A DNA stretch of 64,000 nt, from the NCBI RefSeq assembly GCF_932526225.1, contig NC_064044.1, positions 8,172,801-8,236,800 of the forward strand, in the 5' to 3' direction. The notes under the pieces were generated by a model. It saw only the letters and a list, made by a program, of their open reading frames with translations. It made no database searches and was not told where the DNA came from. How positions within the stretch are numbered: position 1 is the stretch's first letter; each line of letters opens with the position of its first letter. The DNA is from Nematostella vectensis (lineage: Eukaryota > Cnidaria > Anthozoa > Actiniaria > Edwardsiidae). Position numbers and translations under genes: made by a program. Positions 11,012 through 21,848 of this stretch are shown piece by piece.

Positions 11012-13206
11012 AAGAAATGAAAGGAAAGCGACAGTTCAAAGGAAATGGACTTGGCACACAAGTTTACAACATGGCTAAAGAGGATATGGCTATTTTGTCC
11101 TTAGAAAACTACCGTTGCATACATTTCCGCTTCCCTCACATAACTTCTGTTCCATGGCCTCAACTTTGGAATCCCCAATTTTCCTTCTGGAAATCCTCTC
11201 TCTTACCGCATGTAGAAGAGTTTTTGGGACATGTAAACGAGAAGCTGACCGTCTCGAAGTTCGCCAGGCAAATGTTATCAGGTGGACAGGACCCAACAAC
11301 ACATGCATTCTGCCAAAAAATAATTTCAACTTGAGTCAATGAAGTCTGATGTCATTTTAATACAACTCTGGCTGGTCGCAATTCGCCAAAGAAGAGCACG
11401 ATGGCTAGTCCATATGGAGGGGGAATCAGGACAAAAATGTCATTGGATCAGATGTCATTTGACCTGAACAGTTTCATTGCTTCAATAGGATAGAAAGTCG
11501 CATCGGATGTCATTTGATCGGGCAAGCAAATTCATTGGATCAGAAGTCATTTGACCTGAACAGTTGTCATTTGATCAGGCCACCTTATAATTGAATCCGA
11601 TGTCATTTGACCTCCCTCCCTCCCTCCCTCCCTCCCTCCCTCCCTCCCTCCCTCCCTCCCTCCCTCCCTCCCTCCCTCCCTCCCTCCCTCCCTCCCTCCC
11701 TCCCTCCCTCCCTCCCTCCCTCCCTCCCTTCCTCCCTCCCTCTCGTTTCTGCCGAATATTTATTGGATTCCTGTGTTTGCCTGTGAGTCAAGTGGGGCTG
11801 GGGCGAGTGATTAGTATGTTGCCTACAATTACTTCCTTTAGTATTTAATCAGTTAAAAACGCTTATCTCGCTTGCAATTAGTTGAAAGCTACCGTTACTG
11901 CTGTAATATCCTAGCGCCCTTGCACACTCATACCGCTGACCAATAAAACTGAGTTGACATCCAAGATGGCGTCCCCCATGAGAGTCCGGTTATTTCAACT
12001 GCGTTACTGGGATAAGCTATTTTGCACATATCAAACAAATTCAATATTCATGCTCGCTCGGCCAATTTCTTATTAGGATGTAACATAACATATTAGAAAG
12101 TGTCCACTTTATTCGATTATTCCTCTTAAAACAGAGTAAGTCGAGAAATTTCCAAGTTAACGTGCAGGAATGGCGGATCGCCATTAAAAAAAGATTTCTG
12201 GACACTGAAGATTTAGATTATCACACAGGTTTCCTCTGTGCTCGCTCCAGGCTCTTTTAGCCAATTAAGAAAATAAACGGCCGTTGACTGGTATGGTAAA
12301 AAAAAGGACTTGCGCTCGCTAACCAAACCAATTAGAGAGTAACAAAAGTGAGAGTATTGACGTCTAAATCAACACCACCACAAAAATCAGAAACCATCTA
12401 AACTATGTTTTAGCCCGTATAGGTAAGTTTTCTTTGATCTGACGAGATAAAGAGATGCGTGACACAATCAATCTGTAGATTGAGGTGGGAGTCTCGCAAA
12501 GCACATAATTAGCAACGCCGTGCTCGTTAGCACGATGCAGCGCCGATGTTTCGAAATTCGCATACTGCTAACAAATCTTCTAAATCTGAGTAGAAGCAGA
12601 AATCATGCGACATTCTACACCATCATTGTGTATAAAAAGCATATTATGCGTGCTCAAACAAAAATTCTGTGTAGTATAGTGCGTTGTTTCGAAAAATATT
12701 TACATCTCAATTATCATTATTCCATGCTTTATTCCCCAACGAAATTGAAAGTTCAAAATTTGGGATAGTTTAATTCTTCTTAAAGATTTAACAGTCGATA
12801 ATCAGTTTGTTTTTTAGTTAAGGATAAGATTATTTCAATTTATTATAAAAGATTTTAAAAAGCAAAGATATTGCCCTCGTTTTTCAAATACTGTTTTGAA
12901 TGTTATAAGTGTTTTGACTCGTTGCACTGATGCATAAAGCTCCTCTATGACATCCGTCCAACAGTTCAAAAAGACAAAAATTATCTGAGGGAGTTGTAGG
13001 GGGAGGGGAGTTTATAAATGCACTTCTTTGGCGATCTTAGAAGCTTTTCCGAGTTTGGGAGAGTTAGAGTTCCCCCCCCCCCCCCCCCCCCCACCACCAC
13101 CACCACCCCCGTCTCCCCCATTTTCCCACATGCACACATTCTTTGTAGTGTTTCATGGTCTGATAAGGATATGGGTCACGAATTTTTGCATCCTGTTTCG
13201 TTGTAG
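11012..13206. other. Intergenic or 5' non-coding region with simple repeats, no supported gene
   Basis: Two partial copies of a phrase with CATTTGACCTGAACAG lie at about 11440-11600. A tetranucleotide microsatellite follows. From 11760 to 13060 the sequence is AT-rich with only short chance open frames. A poly-C run followed by an ACC microsatellite lies at 13071-13110. An upstream non-coding exon of the 13210 gene may be hidden here, since its first coding exon is preceded by an acceptor-like TTGTAG. Confidence 0.6.
11611..11743. repeat. (CCCT)n microsatellite, about 33 units
   Basis: Nearly pure tetranucleotide repeat with a single interruption near 11730. It generates spurious Pro/Ser-rich and Gly/Arg/Glu-rich open frames on the two strands. 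Confidence 0.98.
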
Positions 13207-13209
13207 AGC

Positions 13210-16177
13210 ATGAACTTCTCAGGACACAATCTTTTCGATGGATGGAAAAGAAAGCTATTGATAGAATCTGCCCAAAGCGAGTTGGACTTTCTTAAGTTGG
13301 TTGATGACAACCCTGATCTGGTCAGCGGCGAGATCCTGAAGAATGCCATTCGCCGATATGAGCAGTTCTGGTTACCGCTGGCCAGTGATTTAACCGACGA
13401 GCACATTCCTCTGTCAGTCTTAAGCGCTCCGCTCGACGTGGCCTGGGTCTGGCATGTACACATGCTCGCCCCAGTCCGTTATCATGCGGACTGCGAAAGA
13501 ATAGTTGGGAAAATTATTAACCACAAGTTCGACCCTTACAGCCCGCGTGATTCATTATTGCATCGAGGGAGAAAGCTTTGGAACAAAAGGCACCCAGATG
13601 AGCCTTTTGACTACCATGCCACGAAAACTGTCAGCGGTTACACATCGAAGCTACAGTATGACATTTGCGCGGCCTCACTTCGACAGAGTAAGTTTTATTA
13701 CAACGTTTCTTTGACGCATTACAGAGATCCAGTTTTCCTGACGGCAGCCTTAGAGAGGTATGAGCAGCATATCCAGATCAAAAAAGCTAACCCCGAGCTC
13801 TTTGCAGTCCCGTGCTATGATTTCGACTTGATTTGGCATGCGCACCAGCTTAATCCGCTGACCTATAGGGACGACATGATAAGCATTCTGGGGAAAGTTC
13901 TGAGCCACGATGACTCGGAGACCGGTCGGGTGCCTGGAGCTTTCCTCTACGAGTCCGAGATGCGGACAAGGTTGGCGTGGGAAAAAGCTGGACTGGTGTT
14001 CGCTAAGCCTGGAACAATGTACAGGGGGGAACCACTCCCCCCAATACCACCCCCACAGGCTGGGCGTTTTAATGCGCTTATGACTATGGACTATGAACTG
14101 GCGCTTATGAAAATCATTGTTCATGGTACGAAGCAGAAGAAGTACAAAGTCAAAGTTCGCGGGGTCAATAATGTTTATGGCGATGTGTTGAAAGGGGGCG
14201 AGGAACGAGCCAGTACGTCGATTCCATACATGGTACTACCTTGCAATACTGGTGAAAACAACCATATCAAGTTCAAACTAAAGCCAGCTGGTCTGCTTAA
14301 AGGCCTGTTCTCTAAGACCGAGGTAGTAGAAGTGGACTCAAACCCCTACGCAGACAGTCTGCAGGGGGTCATGCTTGAGCAGGCTGCTCCACTTGAAGTA
14401 AAGTTAAACAGTGGCGCAGCGGAGATCGCGTTTCGCGTCCAGAATCCACCAGTGGTGCGCGACTTTAAGCTGAAGGTCTTACTAAAATCAGAGTTTACTT
14501 ATTCGCCACATGTCGCCTACGTCTTGACCCAAAAAACTCTGATGCTATACCAGCAACTAATTGCAAGGGCAACCCTGCCGGGAGAAGTTGCAACTAGCAC
14601 GATCATTGATCACCGCGGGAATGAAGTGTTTAATGCCAAAGTAGTCCACTCAACCGAAAGCCTCCTGTCTGCTGTTGAGATCATTGATATGTATGGTGAT
14701 CTAGTTGCGTCCGCGCACACTGTAGACCCGGCCACAATTCCTGACTCTAGCTCTCTGTCCGACTATGGAGCCAATCACGTGACCTTTCGGCCGAACGATG
14801 GTACAAGAGCCATGCTAATACGCAGTCGAGATAAAGATTTTGGCATCTGCTTAGGAAGGTGGTTCAGAAAGCATGTGATACATATCATCCGGGGAACCAA
14901 GATAGAACAAGATCAATCATATTTGGGATTGAAGTTCTTTAGTCTTCGAGACGGCAATGAAGGCTGGTGCCAGGTCAAAAAGTACCGTCAAGGACTTATT
15001 GAACTCGCTCTTGCCCCTAGTGGACAATCCACCGAGCTTGTTTTACAAATCAACGTCAAAACTGGTGAAGTGAAGGTAACGTCCGGTGCAACTGATCTCC
15101 TCCCACAATGCACTGCCCTCGCATTTGCTGTCTCGATACTTCACATTCTGTGTCGACCATATAATCCAAGAATTATAAGAGGAAACACTTCTGCCCCAGT
15201 TATGTGTTCCGCTGCTCCTAGTGTCCGAGCAAACTCTGCTGTTGGTCGGTCAGATTTGCCATTCATGCTGGCCGCTGGCTATCTCTGTAAAGATGTTCCA
15301 TCCAATACGTATTTGTATCACAATGGCTGTAGCTTTGTCACGTGGTACGACATCGGGTACTTGAACAGACTCGGCCAAACCTGGGGAGAAGGTAAATGGT
15401 TTGATGTTAAAGAGCATCAACTAGCCAATCAACTAGCCGCAATCCTTTGTTAATGTTTACATTTGAAAATATAAACGTATATCTAAAACATAAAAAAAAA
15501 CATCCACAATGAAATACTGATACTTATTTTAAATATTTGATGGGAAGCTACTTGGTTGAACTATAGGAGTATATGCCTTTTGTAAGTCGGGACTGAGCAG
15601 GAGTATAATGAACTGGCATTAGTTGTTTTTCATTCACATATATTCGACTTGAAATTTTACAAAAAAAATCTAGGTAAACATGGCCACCAAATGGGTGTTG
15701 TCCTTTCCATGGAAAGAATAACAAATAGCAAAGGGATGGGGTAGGGTTTTCGCAAATGATTCTTCCCTTGCTAACGCCTTCATACGTTCCTTTCCAGACG
15801 TTGGCCTCATTTCAACTGATTGGCAAACCTCTTGGTGGCTTCAGAATAAATCGACAAACAATGACGCAAAAGATGATGAACGGAGACGCATGGCCGAAGA
15901 CTGGGGCGATGGGGGGTTCGCCTACGCTGGGGGAGGCATTGAAATGCCTGTTACAGTCGCCGGGGCGAACTGGGTTAATGGCTTTGGCGAAGGGTCTTAT
16001 ATTAGTCGTGGAGGCTTTGGCGGTGGTGGTGGCTTTGGCGGTGGTGGTGGTTTTGGTGGTGGTGGTTTTGGTGGTGGTGGTGATGGTGGTGGTGGTGATG
16101 GCGGTGGCGGTGGTTGCGGGGGTGGCGGAGGATGTGGCGGGGGTGGCGGAGGATGCGGTGGGGGAGGGGGAGGGTGA
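13210..16177 (+). CDS. Glycine-rich domain-containing protein (DUF1399 family, GRDP-like)
   Basis: A large exon starts at an acceptor-like TTGTAG with ATG at 13210. It contains the family's repeated Trp-His-x-His motifs: DVAWVWHVHMLAP at residues 76-88 and FDLIWHAHQLNP at about 205-216. Left unspliced it stops at 15451 after 747 residues. However, a good donor (GAAG, then GTAAAT) ends the exon at 15391 in phase 1, and an acceptor (CCTTTCCAG) opens an exon at 15798 in the matching phase. That exon encodes WWLQNKS, AEDWGDGG and a long Gly tail with CGGGGGC repeats, ending at TGA 16175. Gly-rich Cys-containing tails are typical of this family, so the 853-residue spliced form is probably the main product, with 747 residues as a possible intron-retention form. 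Molecular function in animals is poorly known; plant relatives are linked to stress and growth. The tail is a (GGT)n-rich microsatellite, so its length may vary between alleles. Confidence 0.88.
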
Positions 16178-16634
16178 GGGTGTGGCGGGGGTGGCTGACT
16201 GGGTGTATGGCCTACGCCCACACCTACTTCTGTTACTACAACAGGAGATCATCAATGACACCTGCCACGTGATCAACATGTGGACCCTGATTGGTTTACT
16301 TCTTTCATCCCCACGTACCGTAAATGATCTAATGAACGCCCGGGGCGTTAATTAAATTTCGATGGTATGAGGGGGGGAGGGGGGTCAATAGATAGAAGGC
16401 GTTAATTAGAAAGATGCGTTCTTTACAAACTATGAAAATATAACAAAGTGCAGTGGGGTTCTAGTCTCAGTCAGAATCATGTTAAATTAAAGCCTGCGTA
16501 GCAAGCTTTTTTAACGTTAAGCAAGTCTCACCCAGTAGAAGCCAAACTCAGATTAACTAAATCAATACCATAATGATCTCAGATAAGAAAGTTGACATCG
16601 CATCACTAGCTTTGTAGAAGTTAATATAATTATG

Positions 16635-16980
16635 AGGTAGACATTGTAGCACGGTCTCTTTTGTGTCCGTTTTATAGAGTTAACATTCTAGCATAGTCCC
16701 AGTGTGTCCGTTTTATAGAGTTAACATTCTAGCACGGTCCCAGTGTGTCCGTTTTATAGAGCTGACACTGAACCACGGTCACTAGTGTGTCCGTTTTATA
16801 GAGTTAACATTGTAGCATGTTTCCTAATGTGTCCGTTTCATAGAGACGACACTGTAGCATGTTCCCTAATGTGTCCGTTTTAAAGAGGTTTACTGTAGCT
16901 CGGTATCTAGGGTGTCTGTTAAATAGAGGTACCATGATTCCTTGTGAGGTTACACTGTAGCATGGTCCTTTAGGAAATGT
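16635..16980 (+). repeat. 41-bp minisatellite, about 8 diverged copies
   Basis: Units carry GTGTCCGTTTTATAGAG followed by a variant of TTAACATTCTAGCACGGTCCC. The core is shared with the 54-bp array of ACSL intron 10 (7117-7420), although spacing and flanks differ. It lies 0.5 kb downstream of the GRDP-like gene. Confidence 0.9.
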
Positions 16981-17589
16981 AATACTCGCTTTCGACCCAA
17001 ATAAAATGAATTTCCTTTTGGTAAAGTATGGAGTTATCTCTGTCAGTACAGGCTCTCTCGGTCCTCCTAGCAAACAAATTGACGTGAAAAAGTGATGTGA
17101 TTCAAACATATCATGATTTCAATGGGTCAAGCGGTATTTTTGGCATAAAACTTTTACGATTTTGCTTTTCAAATTATCCGATTTATAAAAAGAAATGTAT
17201 GTAGCTAGAAAAAGAAATATATATGTAGCTAAAATTCCCAAATGTACCTCACGCCATTTCTTTTATATATAGGTTCCCTCTCCTTTGGGCCTGGTGTGCC
17301 TTTGACACAAACCCTACCCCTTGAATATCTTGGTTCCCTCATGTGTCAAAATATCAGGGTTTTTTTTCATCAATTACTTTGAAAAAGCGTTTTTCCCTGA
17401 CCACTTCAGCTTCAGTTGCCAGCGTTCACCTTAATTAACAAAGACATTTCTCAAAGTTTTGATACATAAAACAGCATTGAAATCAGACAATGCCAGGCGC
17501 GTTTCCAAAATTGACCGAAGGGGTGTGCGCATTCCTAGGTAGCATATCGAAAAAAGATGGTATTTTAACATTTCCTTAATATGAAATGA

Positions 17590-17665
17590 CCATCTTGTTG
17601 GGAATATATATTCTCACTTTTTGGGAATATATATTCTCACTTTTTGGGAATATATATTCTCATAA
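17590..17665. repeat. Three tandem copies of a self-complementary 23-bp unit
   Basis: TTGGGAATATATATTCTCA is repeated three times. Each copy contains the palindromic core GAATATATATTC, so single strands could form small hairpins. Nothing else is recognised in 16981-18340, which is AT-rich. Confidence 0.85.
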
Positions 17666-18339
17666 CAGCAAGAGGGGTAAACAGATATAGGTTCATGATA
17701 ATATCACCTAAATTGACAAACCCCAATTTTAATATAAACTCATCTATTCTAAAGCTTGAAAGCAATACTTAGACTAAATAAAATGGCTTGAATGGGAAAA
17801 TGTTCTGTTTTTGCGTTTGGTATGGTTTAGCCTTTTTTTTTTTTTTTTTGATTTTCGATTCACTTTTTTTCTGTTTCTGGTCTAGTTACGTAAGAAATTA
17901 AAGGTATCTGCCGGGTTAAACGGGAATAAATCTCCGACACATTACATGAGTGCCAAATCTAGAATTGGGCCTCAAATAGAAACCTAAAAAGAACAGTAAA
18001 AAGTTATCAAGAGTGCGAAAAGGCATAATGCGCGACTCTTTGAAGTGTATGTTACACGGATTATGACATTTGTTAGTATATAAGACAAAAATCAAGTAGT
18101 AAAGCAAAACAAACGACTGCAGTAATTTGGTCTCTCTTCCCTGAAGAGGCAAGATACTTTCGAGTATATAGAAAGTACAGGAATATATAGAAAATTACTT
18201 GAGGGAAACAAAAGTCACGTCGGTTAAATGGGCTCGAGATTGAATGCTTCAGCTAACGAAAGTAAAAATATGAATAACTTATAAAGTAAATTTGAGATAA
18301 AATAATTCGGACTCGTCATCGGAGGTCCACTTTAAATTG

Positions 18340-18655
18340 AAGAATCCTATAAACTTAGTATCCTTTAAAAAGTTCTCTGAGAATTCTATAAACTTTATAT
18401 CGTTTAAAAAGTTCTCTGAGAATTCTATAACTTTTGTATCCTTTAAAAAGTTCTCTGAGAATTCTTAAACTTTATATCCTTTGAAAAGTTCTCTGAGAAT
18501 CCTATAAACTTTATATCCTTTGAAAAATTCTCTGAGAATCCTATAAACTTTATATCCTTTAAAAAGTTCTCTGAGAATTCTTAAACTTTATATCCTTTGA
18601 AAAGTTCTCTGAGAAACCTATAAACTTTATATCCTTCAAAAAGTTCTCTGCGTGG
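18340..18655 (+). repeat. 38/39-bp tandem repeat, about 8 copies
   Basis: Units share AAGTTCTCTGAGAAT and ATAAACTTTATATCCTTT with small indels. Intergenic position. Confidence 0.9.
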
Positions 18656-18685
18656 AGGACTTGCTATATTATATCCCTCAGAGCT

Positions 18686-18800
18686 CTAGCAGGCCTCCAA
18701 ATATTGGAATGGGAGAGGCGATACAGATGCATCAAGAAAAGATTGGGGGCATGGCCACGCCCTTGGTGGTCATTTCCTCCCCCCACTGCTTCCAGGTATG
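18686..18800. mobile_element. Relic of a dispersed element, related to 59262-59415
   Basis: It shares GCAGGCCTCCAAA, ATACAGATGCAT-like and GGGGGCATGGCCACGCCC-like blocks with a segment in SNRNP40 intron 8, in the same order. C-rich end. No intact termini here. Confidence 0.5.
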
Positions 18801-19243
18801 TGGTTATCAAAGAATAGCATATCAGTCAATCTTGTTTTAAAATCTGTCGTTTTTCTAGCTCGCTCGGTCATTCCCTTTTTAGGCACTACTCATACCATAT
18901 TTGCTTCAATCATTTTTTCGCTTTTTTATCGCTCTAGAACTTTGTAAGTCGATATTTTCCACGTAAACTTGCAGGAATTCGTGTTAACTACGATTTTGCT
19001 GGCAGCCATCTTGGAAATGGAGCCTAGTCCCTAACGTTTTAGAATATCACAGCTCTCCCGCTCGCTCGCTCGCCCCAGGCTCCTTTAGACCATTTAGAAA
19101 AACGATAGCCATTGATTGATATGAGTTGTGCCCCTCCCTCCCCCAGTAGATATCGCGGGCCAGCACCGGTCATTTACGAGGTTCTTGTAAATTCGTAGTG
19201 GCATCCATTAGCATCAATCAAAACGTGGGTTAGTGGTATATAT

Positions 19244-19435
19244 CAGGCCCGTACCCAGGATTTTTCTTGGGGAGAGAGGGAGGGGTGCGAAATCCGAAAA
19301 AGTGGACCTTATTTTTCCGGGGAGTGGGGGGTGAGTTTGATACAAATCTAACCACACTGAAAAAACAAAAGGGATTTTTTATGCCATTTCAGTATCTCCA
19401 CTGGACGTTTATTACCGGATTTTGTGTGTTTTTGC
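19244..19435. mobile_element. Truncated second copy of the CAGGCCCGTACC MITE
   Basis: It starts with CAGGCCCGTACCCAGGATTT and stays similar to 9208-9492 through CAGTATCTCCACTGGACG. The right terminus is missing. Confidence 0.7.
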
Positions 19436-21757
19436 CTTGCGTAGGTGTGGTACAAACAGGGGACACAGGGGTTGAAATGATATGTACACCTCTTCGAGAT
19501 TTCAGAATAATCACGTATCCCCTTTAAAATCATATTAATCTGAAAATAAAAACAATCACGTTAATTAAACGTGTTTTCTCTACGGGTGTTTCCTATTTTC
19601 CTGTGTGTTTACCAATAAAAAAGAAATTTAAATCTACAGGAGAGCATCTTAACGAGCCTTGTCACGTATAGCTAGTTGATTATAGCTAGTTGATTATGTA
19701 AGCTTTTAGACGTCTTTTACGTCTTTGTTCTGCTTAATTTGAACTGAGGGCCATTCCCTGGTGGTTTAAATTAGAAACAAAAGTAAAGACGAAATGTATT
19801 CGACGATTCAGTCCATAAGGGTTACACCCTTTCCGCCACAAACTATTTTTTTTTTGCTGTTAGGTTGACGTTTTCTGCTGCTAACTTTCTTCCTCATGTT
19901 TTGCTGAAGTAAAAGATCTATATCTTCTAAGAATTAAAAGGCCTGATAATGCTGTCCATATCTTTATTGATCAGTTTTATACGAGCTAACGTTATTTTCC
20001 TCTCTAAAATAATAGCGGCGCACTGATGGTGTAGCGAATTGATAAACAATAATCTATTTTATCGCCTGCTAGCATATGTTACATTATTCTTCGTATTTAA
20101 GGGCAGTACGCACATATTAAACAAAGTGGTCAGAGATGGGATAAATTCGACGAATTGTGGCTGAAAATCCTTGAAATCAATCAATGTCTTTGGAATTTTG
20201 ATTCTGCATCTGAGCAACAGAAAGTATCTCAGTGCAACAAATAGTAAGATAAGTAGAAATGCAAGAGCAATACAATAGTTAAAGCGTGCCGTGATGGTGC
20301 AAACATAGGAATCCATCCATGGATGGCGCATAGATCGGTTCGATCCTTGGTCGGAGACAAAGCAGGTAATGGTAGAAGTAGTAGTTTTATTTCAAGAGGC
20401 TATCACTTATTAAAAGTGTGCTGTAGCATGGTAAGAAATCGGCCCCCTCGGCCCCTGATTTTGAGTTGAACTAATTAGGCCTGCCAGAAACTTGTGCTCC
20501 TTAGCCCCAACATTTATTTATTGATTTATTTTCTTAATGCTTTTTGAATAGTTAAACGCTTAGAACATGGCTGTATAAGTGCAATATAAGTTCTAAATTT
20601 TTTATTGTTTATGGAAAACACGTATGAGAGGAGGTTGCTCTTTGCGCTCATTCAATCCAAACACACAAATCACGCTCTGTGATAACCCTTTACCCACCCC
20701 CCCCCCCCCCACCTCCCCCCTCCTCCTGGAGCTCGGGAAATACCTATTGGGTGCGATTTTTAATTATGAACAGACATTGACCTGATAGACACACTGAAAT
20801 TTGTAGTAGTTTAAAAACGTTTTTTTTTACAAAGCAAAACGACAATTAAGACAACAATAAATACACGCTTATAGTAACCCCAATTGCGAATACCTTAAAT
20901 TTCATTATCCGCTTTATTTAGACGATTTCGCAGCCTTTAAATCATCTAGGGCAATCAATTATCTCGCCGTGGTATTTGCTTTGTACAGTCGAATGGGTTT
21001 CTAGCGCAACATGGAGTCTTGAAGACTGCACAGAGGCGGGTAATGATTGGCTTAGAAGGGCATGAGTGACTATTAGATTTTCTCCAATAAAGTCGTTTCA
21101 ATTTTTAAGTGTGAATATTTTTGGTCAATCTTGGGGACTGAATTCGGCTAAAGCAGGAGTATGATTGGTTAAAGGAGTTATACGAGAGACTGCTAAATTC
21201 CCCGAGTAAGCACGAAAATTGGGGTTTGAGTCAACGCGAGGTCATTAAAAACTCTACTCACGTAATTCTACTACCGGGTCATTCAGAGCATTAAATGAAT
21301 CATTATCTAGCACGCCAAGGATATGAAAAAAAGACATAAGTAATGTTATTTCAATAAATCGTCAATTTTAATGTTGCCCCCCTTTGAGATTACAATACCC
21401 GACGGGTCATTTAACTAATATTTCGCTGGTTAAAAAGCGGTTTTCTTTTCTATCTTATTTGATTTTCCCCATGTCCGCTTGACGTAGATGAGAAATATGA
21501 CTTCAAGTCTTATATAAATTTTTGTAATAATCATTCTAGGGGCATATTCTTTTATGTTTTACGTGAAAATGAAGTTGCCGATATGTAGCTTTCATACGTT
21601 TTTGGTGTCTGTGTGCGTTCTCATAAAGTTGAGATCGCGGCGGGGTGCCTGTGGTTCAGCCCCCACAGAAGTTATGAACCTGTTTTGTCGTCAGCTGTTG
21701 GCTAATGATCAGCGCATGCGCGAGAGTCATTAATCGCGCCTAAGCCTCTGGGAATTG
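19436..21757. other. Upstream region of PRDM14, no supported gene
   Basis: AT-rich sequence with only chance open frames. One minus-strand frame at 20059-20331 has a hydrophobic stretch but no recognisable family, no splice context and no homology I can name. A poly-C tract is at 20697-20710. Because it directly precedes the PRDM14 promoter, regulatory elements are likely but cannot be identified by eye. Confidence 0.5.
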
Positions 21758-21765
21758 TATAAAAG
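21758..21765 (+). promoter_or_regulatory. TATA box of PRDM14
   Basis: TATAAAAG lies 91 bp upstream of the ATG at 21849, which places a start site near 21788 and leaves a roughly 60-nt leader. GC-rich elements including GCGCATGCGCGA lie just upstream (about 21712-21723). Confidence 0.65.
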
Positions 21766-21848
21766 GGACAGGCAGAGAAAGTTTGGAATGCAGTGCAGCA
21801 TTCCAAAGACAAGACTTGAACCTGTTGAAACCATTGCAAGAAAATATC

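Noticed and set aside
11591..11848. Pro/Ser-rich and Gly/Arg/Glu-rich frames
   Set aside because: Both are translations of the (CCCT)n microsatellite.
13210..15453. GRDP-like gene as a single-exon 747-residue protein only
   Set aside because: A strong donor at 15391 and a phase-matched exon at 15798 restore the family's Gly-rich tail, so the unspliced reading is treated as a possible minor form.
15812..16279. Minus-strand Thr/Pro-rich frames opposite the Gly tail
   Set aside because: They are shadows of the (GGT)n-rich coding exon of the GRDP-like gene.
20059..20331. 90-residue minus-strand frame with hydrophobic stretch
   Set aside because: No family match, weak start, and AT-rich surroundings make chance hydrophobicity likely.
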